From the NCBI GenBank assembly GCA_963742715.1, contig CAVUMR010000001.1, positions 1,054,001-1,118,000 on the forward strand: DNA of 64,000 bases. Direction: 5' to 3'. The DNA comes from CAVUMR01 sp963742715. GTDB taxonomy: Bacteria; Actinomycetota; Actinomycetes; Mycobacteriales; Micromonosporaceae. Within the stretch, counting starts at the first letter, position 1; every line of letters begins with the position of its first letter. The notes below the pieces were generated by a model. The model had not been told where the DNA came from. It did not search any database and saw only the letters and a program-made list of their open reading frames with translations. Positions 34,853 through 43,583 of the stretch are shown one piece after another. A program made the position numbers and the translations under genes.

Positions 34853-35575
34853 CTATCGGTCGGACAGCAGGCGCGCCCGGAGCGCCCGGACGTCGGCCTC
34901 GGTGAGGCCGCCGGCTCGCAACCGGCCCGCCACGTCACGGTCGGCGAACATGGCCCGCAGGCTGGCTGCGGCGGTGGTGTTCTTCCGGGCCAGGATCCCC
35001 GCGATCTCCGCGCCCTGGTCGGGCAGCCCGCGGTCGGTCCACAGTGGATCGAGCCGCGCCGTACTGAGCTCGTAGTCGGCGACGATCTCGTCCACCGGTA
35101 CGCCGACCAGCGCCAGCACCAGCGCGGTCACCAGCCCGGTCCGGTCCCGCCCGACCCCGCAGTGCACGAGCACACCACCCGGGTCGGCCCGCGCCACCGC
35201 GGCCACCGCCGCCGCGCAGCGCTCCGGTTTCCGGTCCAGGAACGGATGGAAGTACAGCGGGGAGCCGTCCAGTTCCTCGTCCGCGATGTACTGCCAGAAC
35301 GCGGTGTCGGTGCTGTCGTCCAGCGCTACCCGTACGGTACGGAACCCGTCCGGCCGGTTGCCCGCGTCCGGTTCGACTTCGTCGTCGTTGCGCAGGTCCA
35401 CGATCGTGTGTACGCCGTGCGCCCGCACCGCCGCCCACGCCTGCGGCGTCAGCCGGTACACGTTGTCGGACCGGACCAGCGCTCCCGGCCGGATCGTCCG
35501 ACCGTCGGCGGTCGGCAGCCCGCCGAGATCGCGCGCGTTGTAGCAGCCCGGCCAGTCCAGATGTCGATCCGTCAT
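34853..35575 (-). CDS. Tyrosine-specific protein phosphatase (Y_phosphatase3)
   Basis: A 240-residue phosphatase with the family opening RHLDWPGCYNARDLGG, IVDLRNDDEVEP near residue 75, and the active-site P-loop HCGVGRDRTG (C-x5-R) near residue 147. Such enzymes dephosphorylate tyrosine or phosphoinositides. ATG 35575 gives a start just ahead of the conserved N-terminus. It stands alone between the transporter operon and a divergent membrane-protein gene. Confidence 0.9.
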   Translation of the reverse strand: MTDRHLDWPGCYNARDLGGLPTADGRTIRPGALVRSDNVYRLTPQAWAAVRAHGVHTIVDLRNDDEVEPDAGNRPDGFRTVRVALDDSTDTAFWQYIADEELDGSPLYFHPFLDRKPERCAAAVAAVARADPGGVLVHCGVGRDRTGLVTALVLALVGVPVDEIVADYELSTARLDPLWTDRGLPDQGAEIAGILARKNTTAAASLRAMFADRDVAGRLRAGGLTEADVRALRARLLSDR

Positions 35576-35714
35576 CGGCCCATTCTGACGATCGCCGCCC
35601 CACCGCCGCGTCAGCGCCGACCAGTCGTCCCGCCGCCTCAGCGCCGCCCGGCTACGTACGCCGACGTACGTCCGCGGGCTGACGACGGATCCCCGTTCAG
35701 CCGCGAGGCTTGAC

Positions 35715-35756
35715 CCGTACCTGAAAACCCGTACCTGAGAGCCGTACCTGAAAACC
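35715..35756 (+). repeat. Three direct repeats of ~14 bp upstream of a membrane-protein gene
   Basis: CCGTACCTGAAAAC occurs three times (second copy reads GAGAGC) with 13-14 bp spacing, between the divergent phosphatase and membrane-protein genes. Iterated binding sites are one reading; a short microduplication is another. Confidence 0.5.
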
Positions 35757-35826
35757 AGCCCGGGCCGGGTTGCCAGCGAGGGGGTGGCAACCCAGCCGAC
35801 GGGGCCAGACCGGAAAGGGTTGTGTC

Positions 35827-36432
35827 GTGGCGAGCATCGCAACACCGCGGATCCGACCGCGGCGACTCGGTGGCCGGACCCGTAAGGCCGTGCTGCTGGT
35901 GCACATCGCGTCGGCCGGGGCGTGGATCGGCATGGACATCGTGCTGGGCGTACTGGTCTTCACCGCGTTGTTCAGCGACAGCGGTGCCACCAAGGCGCTG
36001 TCCTACCAGGCGCTGGAGCTGTTCGCGATCTGGCCGCTGTTCGCCACCGGACTGATCTGCCTGCTCTCCGGCATCGTGCTGAGCCTGGGCACCAAGTACG
36101 GCCTGGTGAAGTTCTGGTGGGTGGCCGTGAAGCTGGTGCTCAACGTCGTGCTGAGCTCGCTGGTGCTGTTCGCGCTGCGGCCGGGCGTGCTGGCAGCGGC
36201 CGAACAGGGCCGGGACTACCTGGCCGGCGGCGCGGTGCCGAGCATGCCGGACCTGATCTTCCCGCCGATCGTGTCGACCATGGCGCTGCTGTTCGCGTTC
36301 GTCCTGTCCGTGTACAAGCCGTGGGGTCGGATCCGCAGGAACCCGGCCCGGCCGACACGCACCGCGCAGAGCCTGCGCGCCACGGGGGCCGAGCCGACGA
36401 GCCGGACCAAGGCCGACGCGGTGGCGGCCTGA
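35827..36432 (+). CDS. DUF2269-like integral membrane protein
   Basis: A 201-residue protein with four hydrophobic helices (near residues 20-45, 60-85, 95-115, 145-165) and a basic C-terminal tail. VHIASAGAWIGMDIVLGVLVF carries the short His-x-x-x-x-x-x-W pattern of DUF2269-like membrane proteins. GTG 35827 follows AAAGGG by seven bases. Role unknown; it is convergent with the response regulator gene and appears monocistronic. Confidence 0.72.
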   Translation: MASIATPRIRPRRLGGRTRKAVLLVHIASAGAWIGMDIVLGVLVFTALFSDSGATKALSYQALELFAIWPLFATGLICLLSGIVLSLGTKYGLVKFWWVAVKLVLNVVLSSLVLFALRPGVLAAAEQGRDYLAGGAVPSMPDLIFPPIVSTMALLFAFVLSVYKPWGRIRRNPARPTRTAQSLRATGAEPTSRTKADAVAA

Positions 36433-36456
36433 GCGGGAGTCAGGCCTGCGCGGAGC

Positions 36457-37110
36457 TCAGTTGACCAGCCCCGACTGGTAGGCGAACACGACAAGCTGGG
36501 CGCGATCTCTCGCGCCCAGCTTGATCATTGCCCGGCTCACGTGGGTACGCGCGGTCGCCGGGCTCACCACCAGCCGCTCGGCGATCTCCTCGTTGCTCAG
36601 CCCCTCGCCGACCAGCGCGACGACTTCCCGCTCCCGCTCGGTCAGTGTGCCGAGCTGCGGGTGCGGCTTCAACGTGCGGCTGGGCTGGGCCGCGAACTCG
36701 CGTACCACCCGGCGGGTCACCGACGGCGACAGCAGCGCGGCACCGTCGGCCACCACCCGGATCGCGTGCAGCAGCTCGGCCGGCTTGGTGTCCTTGAGCA
36801 GGAAGCCGCTGGCGCCGTACCGCAGCGCGTCGAAGACGTACTCGTCCAGCTCGAACGTGGTCAGCACGATCACCCGTACCTGCGCCAGCTCCGGATCGGC
36901 CACGATCCGGCGGGTCGCCTCCAGCCCGTCCACGCCCGGCATCCGGATGTCCATCAGTACGACATCGGGTCGGTGTTCCCGGGTGGCGGTCACCGCGGCC
37001 AGCCCGTCGGCGGCCTCGCCGACGAACTCCAGCCCGTCCTCGCTGTCCACCAGGGTGCGCAGGCCGAGCCGCACCAGGTCCTGGTCGTCGACGATCAAAA
37101 CCCTGATCAT
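36457..37110 (-). CDS. NarL/LuxR-family response regulator
   Basis: A 217-residue regulator. The receiver domain has the acidic pair in VDDQD (7-11), the phosphoacceptor in VVLMDIRMPGVDGLEA, T in VIVLTTFE and K in LLKDTKPAEL. The C-terminal LuxR helix-turn-helix is LTEREREVVALVGEGLSNEEIAERLVVSPATARTHVSRAMIKLGARDRAQLV. The ATG overlaps the kinase stop (ATGA), so it is the cognate partner. The adjacent ABC-2 transporter is a likely target. Confidence 0.93.
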   Translation of the reverse strand: MIRVLIVDDQDLVRLGLRTLVDSEDGLEFVGEAADGLAAVTATREHRPDVVLMDIRMPGVDGLEATRRIVADPELAQVRVIVLTTFELDEYVFDALRYGASGFLLKDTKPAELLHAIRVVADGAALLSPSVTRRVVREFAAQPSRTLKPHPQLGTLTEREREVVALVGEGLSNEEIAERLVVSPATARTHVSRAMIKLGARDRAQLVVFAYQSGLVN

Positions 37111-38243
37111 GTACGGGCTCCCGCCGGCTCGGTGTCGTCGTCGGTCGGAATGCTCGCGCGTACCTCGAAGCAGCCGTCCCGGGTGAGGCCGGCGGCGAAC
37201 TCCCCGCCGAGCGCGACGACCCGGTCCCGCATGCCGGGGATGCCGAAGCCGCCGCCGCGGGTGGGCACCGACGCGGTGCGGTTGCTGATCTCCAACGTCA
37301 CCGCGTCAGTCTCGTAGCTGACCCGGACCCGGGCGGCCTTCTGGTCGCCGTGCCGCAGCACGTTCGTCAGCGCCTCCTGGACCACCCGGTACCCGGCCAG
37401 GTCGACCGCCATCGGCACCGCCCGGCGCGCCCCGGTGGTCTCCAGCTTCACCTGTACGCCCGCGTCGACCATCCGGTCGCACAGCTCCTCGAGCCGCTCC
37501 AGGCCCGGCGTCGGCGACCGCGACGAATCGGTGCCGGTACGGCGTACCACCGCGAGCGTCGCGCGCAGCTCGTCGAGCGCGTCGGTGCTGGTACGGCTGA
37601 TCGCCTGCAGCGCGGTCTCGGCCTGCTCGGGTCGTCGCGGCATCACGTGCAGGGCCACGTCCGCCTGCATCTTGATGGCGGCGAGCCCGTGCCCGACGAT
37701 GTCGTGCACCTCCTGCGCCATCCGCAGCCGCTCCTCGTCGACGTGCTGCCGGATCGCCTCGGCCTGAGCCCGTACCGCGGTCTCCCGCGCCATCCGTACG
37801 GTGAGGCCGATCGTGAACGGCACCAGCACCCAGGCACCGGCCGGGATCACGCCGAGCAGCCCGGGCAGCGCGTTGCTGTTGGTGAACAGGTGCACGAGCA
37901 TGGCGGCCAGCGCCACGGCGCAGACCGGTATCGCGGTCCGCAGCGGCACCCACCGGCCCACCGTGTACACCGCGACCGTGAACGCGAACAGGATCGGCCC
38001 GTACGGGTAGCCGACCACCAGGTACGCCGCGGTCATCAGGGTGCTCAGCGCCAGCGTGAGCAGCGGGAACCGGCGGCGTACCAGCAGCACCAGCACGGTG
38101 CCGAGCACCAGCGCGAACCCACGGCCGTCGATCGGCAGATCCGGGTTGTTGAACCGACTCGCGCTCGCGGTGCCGAAGACTCCGACCACCGCGAGCACGA
38201 GTACGAGGATCACGTCGCCGATCAGCGACCTGCTCAGTTTCAT
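37107..38243 (-). CDS. Sensor histidine kinase (HisKA_3 type)
   Basis: A 378-residue kinase with four to five N-terminal hydrophobic helices (to about residue 155), the dimerisation/phosphoacceptor helix RMAQEVHDIVGHGLAAIKMQADVAL (His in EVHD) and an HATPase domain with YRVVQEALTNVLRHG (N box) and GGGFGIPGMRDRVVALGGEF (G box). There is no large extracellular loop, so the signal is probably sensed within the membrane. It forms an operon with the response regulator and lies just downstream of the ABC-2 exporter genes. Confidence 0.93.
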   Translation of the reverse strand: MKLSRSLIGDVILVLVLAVVGVFGTASASRFNNPDLPIDGRGFALVLGTVLVLLVRRRFPLLTLALSTLMTAAYLVVGYPYGPILFAFTVAVYTVGRWVPLRTAIPVCAVALAAMLVHLFTNSNALPGLLGVIPAGAWVLVPFTIGLTVRMARETAVRAQAEAIRQHVDEERLRMAQEVHDIVGHGLAAIKMQADVALHVMPRRPEQAETALQAISRTSTDALDELRATLAVVRRTGTDSSRSPTPGLERLEELCDRMVDAGVQVKLETTGARRAVPMAVDLAGYRVVQEALTNVLRHGDQKAARVRVSYETDAVTLEISNRTASVPTRGGGFGIPGMRDRVVALGGEFAAGLTRDGCFEVRASIPTDDDTEPAGART

Positions 38244-38311
38244 CGGTCCAGCGACCTCTTCATCGGTCCAGCCAACATCTCATCGATCCAGCTCGGTTCT
38301 CGCCGAGCTGG
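38240..38311 (-). terminator. Direct repeats and hairpin between the ABC exporter and kinase genes
   Basis: CCAGCTCGG / CCGAGCTGG (38288-38296 and 38303-38311) form a 9-bp hairpin with a 6-base loop, read after the permease gene. Next to it TCATCGGTCCAGC is repeated three times (near 38240, 38261 and 38279, last copy TCATCGATCCAGC), reaching the kinase start. The hairpin may end the exporter transcript or attenuate read-through to the kinase. Confidence 0.5.
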
Positions 38312-38365
38312 CGTGCTGCCAATGTAGATCTTGGCGGGTCGAACAGTTCAGGTCGATCCAGGACA

Positions 38366-39190
38366 TCACAGGACATCCCGGCGGCGCAGCACCCAGCCGC
38401 CCAGCACCGTGAATACCAGCAGGTACGCCGTGAGTACGAGGACCGCCTGCCCCGATCCGACCAGCCCGGTGACCCCCGGCGTGTCGCCCGGAGCGCCCAG
38501 CGAGAAGACCAGCGAGCCGGCGTTCGGTCCGGGCAGGCCCTTCTGCGCCTGCGCCACCCAGTCCAGCAGCGGCGCGGCGATCCCGGTGATCAGGTTCTGG
38601 ATGGCCAGCATCCAGACCAGGCCGAGCCCGATCGGCAGCGCCACCGACCGCAGCGCGATGCCGAGCAGTACCCCCAGCGACGTCCACATCGTGGTGATCA
38701 ACAGGCCGGCGCCGAAGCCCCGCGCGATGTCGACGGCGGACGGCCAGTCCAGCGGCTGGCTCTCCATCGAGGCGACGATCGCGCTCGCCGCGGCAGCCGC
38801 CAGGAACAGGCTCAACACCAGCACGAAGGCACCGGCCGTAGCGGTCACCAGCTTGGCCGCGTACACCCGCAGCCTCGACGAGCCCTGGGCGAGCACGGTC
38901 TTCCAGGTCTCCCAGCCGTACTCACTGCCGGCCACCAGCACGCCGAAGATCAACGCGAGGGCGCCCACGAACACCGGCATCCCGCCGATCGCACTGCCGA
39001 CGAACGCGTCCGGCAGCATCGCCGGCAGCCCGCGGTCGCTGTCCGGTGGACCGGACGTACCGCCCGCGTAGCCGGCATAGGGGATGACGTACCCGAAAAT
39101 CATGCTGAGCACGACGCCGATGGCCAGCAGCAGCCAGGCTGCCGGACGACGGACCTGCTTGAACAGTTCGGCGCGGATGTCGCCCACCAT
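38366..39190 (-). CDS. ABC-2 type transporter permease
   Basis: A 274-residue protein with six hydrophobic segments and the opening MVGDIRAELFKQVRRPAAWLLLAIG typical of ABC-2 export permeases; the loop SEYGWETWKTVLAQGSSRLRVYAAKL is the conserved cytoplasmic coupling region. It follows the ATPase gene by one base. With the two-component system downstream this resembles peptide-antibiotic or envelope-stress exporters, though no substrate can be named. Confidence 0.88.
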   Translation of the reverse strand: MVGDIRAELFKQVRRPAAWLLLAIGVVLSMIFGYVIPYAGYAGGTSGPPDSDRGLPAMLPDAFVGSAIGGMPVFVGALALIFGVLVAGSEYGWETWKTVLAQGSSRLRVYAAKLVTATAGAFVLVLSLFLAAAAASAIVASMESQPLDWPSAVDIARGFGAGLLITTMWTSLGVLLGIALRSVALPIGLGLVWMLAIQNLITGIAAPLLDWVAQAQKGLPGPNAGSLVFSLGAPGDTPGVTGLVGSGQAVLVLTAYLLVFTVLGGWVLRRRDVL

Positions 39191-39191
39191 T

Positions 39192-40109
39192 TCACTTACC
39201 TCCGGTCAGTTCGAGGAAGGACTGTTCGAGATCGGGCTCGCGCCAGCGCAGCTCGCTGACCGACACCCCGGCCTGGACGAGCTCGGTGTTGATCCGGGCG
39301 GCCCGGCCGGCCCGCAGGTCGGCCGCCTCTCCGCCGTCGTACTCCAGGTCGAGGGCGAGGGCGGCGCCGTCGGTGCGCACCCGGTCCGCCCCGACCAGCC
39401 CGGTGAGCAGCTCGCGGGCCTGGTCCAGCGGCTCGGCGGCCACGTGCAGCCGGCGCCCCGAGCCGAGCTCGGCGACGGTGGTCTGGGCGACCAGCCGGCC
39501 GCGGGTGATCACACCCACCCGGTCACAGATCTGCTGGACCTCGCCAAGCAGGTGGCTGGAGAGCAGCACGGTGCAGCCCTCGCTGGCCAGCTTGCGGATG
39601 GTCACCCGCATGTCCGCCATGCCGGTCGGGTCGAGCCCGTTCGTCGGCTCGTCCAGGATCAGCAGCTCGGGGTCCTTCAGCAGCGCCGCGGCCAGGCCCA
39701 GGCGCTGCTTCATGCCCAGCGAGTAGGCCGCGTACCGGTCCCGGGACCGGTCGGCCAGATCGACCAGGTGCAGCACCTCGTCCACCCGGCTCTTCGACAC
39801 CCCGGCGTGGTTGGCCAGCACCCGCAGGTTCTGCCGGCCGGACAGGTACGGATAGAACGCCGGCCCCTCGATCAGCGCGCCCACCCGGTCCAGGTAGCCC
39901 CGCCCGGGCGCTCTGCCGAACAGGCGTACCGCTCCGGAGGTAGGCCGCACCAGCCCGAGCAGCATGCGCAACGTGGTCGTCTTGCCGGCGCCGTTCGGCC
40001 CGACGAAGCCGTACACCTCACCCGGGCGCACGGTCAGGTTCACGTCGTCGACCGCGAGCGTGTGGCCGTACCGCTTGGTCAGCGCGGTTGTTTCGACTGG
40101 ATTCGTCAT
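39192..40109 (-). CDS. ABC transporter ATPase of the ABC-2 exporter
   Basis: A 305-residue ATPase: Walker A GPNGAGKTTTLRMLLGLV, signature YSLGMKQRLGLAAALL, Walker B LLILDEPTNGLDPTGM and H-loop LSSHLLGEV. A C-terminal extension of about 90 residues (GSGRRLHVAAEPLDQARELL...) is usual in this group (BcrA/NatA-like). ATG 40109 begins MTNPVETTALTKRYG. It is divergent from pabB with 89 bp between. Confidence 0.92.
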   Translation of the reverse strand: MTNPVETTALTKRYGHTLAVDDVNLTVRPGEVYGFVGPNGAGKTTTLRMLLGLVRPTSGAVRLFGRAPGRGYLDRVGALIEGPAFYPYLSGRQNLRVLANHAGVSKSRVDEVLHLVDLADRSRDRYAAYSLGMKQRLGLAAALLKDPELLILDEPTNGLDPTGMADMRVTIRKLASEGCTVLLSSHLLGEVQQICDRVGVITRGRLVAQTTVAELGSGRRLHVAAEPLDQARELLTGLVGADRVRTDGAALALDLEYDGGEAADLRAGRAARINTELVQAGVSVSELRWREPDLEQSFLELTGGK

Positions 40110-40198
40110 GTGCCCAGCCTCGGCGCGATGGCGCGTCCCGGCGTCCGCCGGCAAGCGGCTCTGTCGGTACGTCAGTGGGCGTAGCGTGAGCCGACGTC

Positions 40199-41899
40199 AT
40201 GCGTACGCCGTTGATCTCCTCCCGCCCTGGTCCGACCCGGTTGCGATACCGCCGGTTGGGCTTCGCCGCCGACGCCGAGGCTGCCTTCGGCCGCCTGTTC
40301 GCCGACCGCCCCTACGCGTTCTGGCTGGACAGCAGCCGGGTGTCGGCCGGCCTGGCCAGGTTCTCTTTCCTGGGGTACCCGGGGGGCCGGCACGGCGAGG
40401 TGCTCCGCTACCGGGCCGGCACCGGCGCGGTCGAGGTGCTCGACGGGAGCGGCCGCCAGATCGGGCGGGTGCCCGGCGACATCTTCTCGGTACTGCGGCG
40501 GCGACTGGACGAGCGCGCCGTACCACCCGCCCCGGAGCTGCCGTTCGACCTCAAGGGCGGCTACGTCGGCTACTTCGGGTACGAGCTCAAAGCCGCCTGC
40601 GGCTCGCCGAACCGGCACGTCGCCGGTACCCCGGACGCGGTCTGGGTCGCGGCCACCCGGTTCGTCGCGATCGACCACGAGCAACGATCGACCTGGCTGG
40701 TGGCAATGTGCCGGGACGGCTGTACCGACTGTGGCGACTGGCTCGACGAGGCTGCCGGCGCGCTGGTCGCGGCCGAGCCGGCCGGGCTTGCCGAGCCGAC
40801 CGGGCTTGCCGAGCCGACCGGGCTTGCCGAGCCGACCGGTTTTGCCGAGCCGACCGGGCTTGCCGAGCCGACCGGGCTTGCCGAGCCGGCCGGGCTTGCC
40901 GAGCCGGCCGGGCTTGCCGGGCCGGCCGGGCTTGCCGGGCCGGCCGGGCTTGCCGGCTCGGCGGGTTTTGCCGGGCCGGCCGGTTTTGCCGGCTCGGCGG
41001 GTTTTGCCGGGCCGGCCGGTTTTGCCGGCTCGGCCACGCCTGACCTCGGTCACCTGCTCGCCCGCCCGCGCGAGGGGTACCTCGCCGACATCCGCACCTG
41101 CCTGGCCGAGCTGCGCGCCGGGGAGAGCTACGAGATCTGCCTGACCAACGAGCTGCGGATGCCGTACCACGGCGACCCGCTCCACGCGTACCTCCGGCAG
41201 CGGCGGGAGAATCCCGCGCCGTACGCCGCCTACCTGCGCTTCGGCGGTACCCAGGTGCTCTGCTCCTCGCCGGAACGGTTCCTCAAGGTGACCGAGGAGG
41301 GCATCGCGGAGTCCCGTCCGATCAAGGGCACCGCACCTCGGGATCCCGATCCCACGCTGGACCAACTGTCCCGGGACGGGCTGCTGTCCTGCCCGAAGTC
41401 CCGGGCCGAGAACCTCATGATCGTCGACCTGGTACGCAACGACCTCGGTCGGATCTGCGAAGTCGGTACGGTCCGCGTGCCGTCGTTCATGGCGGTCGAG
41501 TCGTACACCACGATGCACCAACTGGTCTCCACCATCAGCGGCCGACTCCGGCCCGCGGTGGGTGCGGTCGCGGCGGCCCGCGCCTGTTTCCCCGGCGGCT
41601 CGATGACCGGCGCCCCGAAGCTGCGCACCATGGAGATCATCGGGCGGCTCGAGGACCGGCCGCGCGGCGTCTACTCCGGCGCGCTGGGGTACTTCGGCCT
41701 GACCGGAGCGGCCGACCTCAACATCGTCATCCGTACCGCCGTGCTGCACGACGACGTGCTCCAGGTCGGCGCCGGTGGCGCGATCGTGCTCGACTCGGAT
41801 CCGGCCGACGAGTACGCCGAAATGCTCTTGAAACTCGCCGCTCCGCTGCGCGGGCTCGGTACTGACCGGTTGGTGGGGCCGGCACGGGCCGGCGGATGA
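40199..41899 (+). CDS. pabB: Aminodeoxychorismate synthase component I with a repeat insertion
   Basis: A 566-residue chorismate-utilising enzyme. The C-terminal catalytic domain (about 285-560) has YEICLTNELRMPY, the nucleophile motif RPIKGTAPRDPDP, SRAENLMIVDLVRNDLGRIC and PGGSMTGAPKLRTMEI. The Lys in PIKGT is the residue that distinguishes PabB (adds ammonia at C4) from anthranilate synthase, so it should make 4-amino-4-deoxychorismate for folate or p-aminobenzoate-derived metabolites. Between the N- and C-terminal domains lies a 90-residue Gly/Ala/Pro/Glu repeat (about 192-281) that is not part of the family. No glutaminase (pabA) gene is adjacent. Confidence 0.9.
   Translation: MRTPLISSRPGPTRLRYRRLGFAADAEAAFGRLFADRPYAFWLDSSRVSAGLARFSFLGYPGGRHGEVLRYRAGTGAVEVLDGSGRQIGRVPGDIFSVLRRRLDERAVPPAPELPFDLKGGYVGYFGYELKAACGSPNRHVAGTPDAVWVAATRFVAIDHEQRSTWLVAMCRDGCTDCGDWLDEAAGALVAAEPAGLAEPTGLAEPTGLAEPTGFAEPTGLAEPTGLAEPAGLAEPAGLAGPAGLAGPAGLAGSAGFAGPAGFAGSAGFAGPAGFAGSATPDLGHLLARPREGYLADIRTCLAELRAGESYEICLTNELRMPYHGDPLHAYLRQRRENPAPYAAYLRFGGTQVLCSSPERFLKVTEEGIAESRPIKGTAPRDPDPTLDQLSRDGLLSCPKSRAENLMIVDLVRNDLGRICEVGTVRVPSFMAVESYTTMHQLVSTISGRLRPAVGAVAAARACFPGGSMTGAPKLRTMEIIGRLEDRPRGVYSGALGYFGLTGAADLNIVIRTAVLHDDVLQVGAGGAIVLDSDPADEYAEMLLKLAAPLRGLGTDRLVGPARAGG
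40772..41041 (+). repeat. 18-bp minisatellite inside pabB (15 units)
   Basis: Fifteen 18-base units (GCCGAGCCGACCGGGCTT and variants) encode AEPTGL, AEPAGL, AGPAGL, AGSAGF and AGPAGF. Units are ordered by type: AEP units first, AGP/AGS units later, as expected from local duplications. The unit length keeps the frame, so copy number can change without breaking PabB. Confidence 0.95.
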
Positions 41900-41951
41900 T
41901 CGGCTGGCCCGGCGGCTAGGTCACAATGGGACGCCTATCCCGGAGGTGGCC

Positions 41952-42599
41952 GTGCGGTGGCTGTACCTGTTCGTCGCGATCGTGCTCACGGCCGGCTGTG
42001 GCCTTCCGCTCCAGAGCGGCCCCGGCGACCGTGCTGAGCAGGCCAACCGGCCGGATCTGGCCAAGGACGAGCGGGACGCGGTCTCGACCACCAACCAGTT
42101 CTGGCAGCGCCACTTCACCGAGCTGTTCGGCACCCGGTACAACAGTCCCCGGCCGGCCGGTGGCTACACCGGACGCAACGGCCCGCGCTGCGGTGGCCAG
42201 CCGTCGGTACCGTTCAACGCCTTCTACTGCTCCGCCGGCGACTTCCTGGCCTGGGACGAGAACCTGATGGCGGCCGGGTACGACCAGATCGGCGACGCCT
42301 GGGTGTACCTGATCATCGCGCACGAGTGGGGCCACGCCATCCAGGCCAGGCTCGACCGCGGCCAGGTCTCGGTGGCCGCCGAACTGCAGGCCGACTGCCT
42401 GGCCGGCGCGACCATCGCCGGCGCCGCCAACGACGGCACGCTGCGGATCGAGCCGGGCGACAACGAGGAACTGGCCCGGACCCTGGCCGCGGTCGCCGAC
42501 GACTTCCCCTGGACGAACGAGTCCGATCACGGTGACGCGCAGCAGCGCATCGACGCGTTCAACGGTGGGGCCGACGGCGGCGTCCCGGCCTGCACCTGA
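41952..42599 (+). CDS. Lipoprotein zinc metallopeptidase (HEWGH; YpfJ-like)
   Basis: A 215-residue lipoprotein. GTG 41952 has GGAGG five bases upstream; the signal peptide ends in the lipobox LTAGC. The catalytic helix is IIAHEWGHAIQARLDRG with a downstream Glu in AAELQADCLAGA as third zinc ligand, the arrangement of the neutral zinc metallopeptidase (YpfJ/PF04228) family. Several cysteines (CGG, CSAG, ADC) may form disulfides outside the cell. Substrate unknown. Confidence 0.85.
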   Translation: MRWLYLFVAIVLTAGCGLPLQSGPGDRAEQANRPDLAKDERDAVSTTNQFWQRHFTELFGTRYNSPRPAGGYTGRNGPRCGGQPSVPFNAFYCSAGDFLAWDENLMAAGYDQIGDAWVYLIIAHEWGHAIQARLDRGQVSVAAELQADCLAGATIAGAANDGTLRIEPGDNEELARTLAAVADDFPWTNESDHGDAQQRIDAFNGGADGGVPACT

Positions 42600-42613
42600 C
42601 CTGGATGTACGGC

Positions 42614-42734
42614 TTTGCTCGCTGGCTTCTGCTCGCTGGCGCTGCGGGCTCTGCTCGCCGGCGCCGCGGGCTCTGCTCGCCGGCGCCGCGGGCTCAGCTC
42701 GCTAGCGCTGCTGGCTCAGCTCGCGAGCGCTGAG
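42614..42734 (+). repeat. 22-bp tandem repeat between the metallopeptidase and GNAT genes
   Basis: About five copies of a 22-base unit (TCTGCTCGCCGGCGCCGCGGGC and variants), the two central copies identical. It ends 25 bp before the GNAT start codon. Units contain GCGAGC or GCTAGC palindromes. Confidence 0.9.
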
Positions 42735-42759
42735 TTTCGCTTAGGCGGAGGTGGTGCCG

Positions 42760-43293
42760 ATGGAGGCGACGCTGTCCACTGGCGGACCCGCGCCCGACCT
42801 GCTCGCCGAGGCGACCGAGGTGTACGCGGCGGCATTCGGCCAACCGCCGTACCACGAGGGGCCGGAGCAGGCCGCGGCGTTCTCGGAGCGAGTGGTGCGG
42901 TACGCCCGGACGCGGTCCGGGTTCCGGTTCGTGACCGTCCGCGGCGACGCGGGTCGGCTGGTCGCGATCGCGCTCGCGGTACTCGCCCGACCGGGTGACT
43001 GGTGGCGGGACAACATGGCGGCGCCTGCGCTGGACCCCGCGGCCACCGACCGCTGGCTGGGCGAGCTGTGCCTCGAGGTGGTCCACGTCGCCGTACAGCC
43101 GACCGTTCAGCGCCAGGGGTACGGCCGGCTCGCGCACGACCTGCTGATCTCCGGCGCCCCCGCGCCAACGGCCATCCTGTCCTGCCACCGCACCGCGCCC
43201 GCGGCAGTCGGGCTGTACACCGGGCGAGGCTGGCAACAGCTCGGCGCACTGCCGCCCGACGGCGAGGCTCTGCTGTTCGGCCGCGACCTCTGA
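42760..43293 (+). CDS. GNAT-family N-acetyltransferase
   Basis: A 177-residue acetyltransferase. ATG 42760 has GGAGGTGG eight bases upstream. The acetyl-CoA site is VVHVAVQPTVQRQGYGRLAHDLLI (Q-x-x-G-Y-G), followed by the alpha4 segment CHRTAPAAVGLYTGRGWQQLG. The substrate cannot be told. It stands between two tandem-repeat arrays. Confidence 0.88.
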   Translation: MEATLSTGGPAPDLLAEATEVYAAAFGQPPYHEGPEQAAAFSERVVRYARTRSGFRFVTVRGDAGRLVAIALAVLARPGDWWRDNMAAPALDPAATDRWLGELCLEVVHVAVQPTVQRQGYGRLAHDLLISGAPAPTAILSCHRTAPAAVGLYTGRGWQQLGALPPDGEALLFGRDL

Positions 43294-43350
43294 TCCGCCC
43301 CCGACGCTGGCTCGTCAGCTCACGCCGCACTCCGCCCTGCGCCGTACTTG

Positions 43351-43583
43351 CCCTGGTCGCACGGCACTTAAGCCCTGGCCGCGCGGCGCTAGCCCTGGTC
43401 GCACGGCACTTAGGCCCTGGCCGCGCGGCGCTAGCCCTGGCCGCGCGGCGCTAGCCCTGGCCGCGCGGCGCTAGCCCTGGCCGCGCGGCGCTAGCCCCTG
43501 TCCGCGCGGCCGAGCCGCGGCGCTCAGCCTGGTCGCACGGCACTCAGCCTGGTCGCACGGCACTCAGGCTGGTCGCACGGCAC
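43351..43583 (+). repeat. 20- to 22-bp tandem repeat array after the GNAT gene
   Basis: About eleven units of CCCTGGCCGCGCGGCGCTAG and the variant CCTGGTCGCACGGCACTCAG, with three or four exact consecutive copies in the middle (43433-43492). The array fills the gap 43294-43583 up to the stop codon of the convergent VOC gene; there is no gene in the gap. Confidence 0.92.

Noticed and set aside
40570..41037. Minus-strand reading frame of Ala/Pro/Gly-type repeats opposite pabB
   Set aside because: It is the reverse reading of the 18-bp minisatellite and GC-rich DNA; the plus frame carries all PabB motifs.
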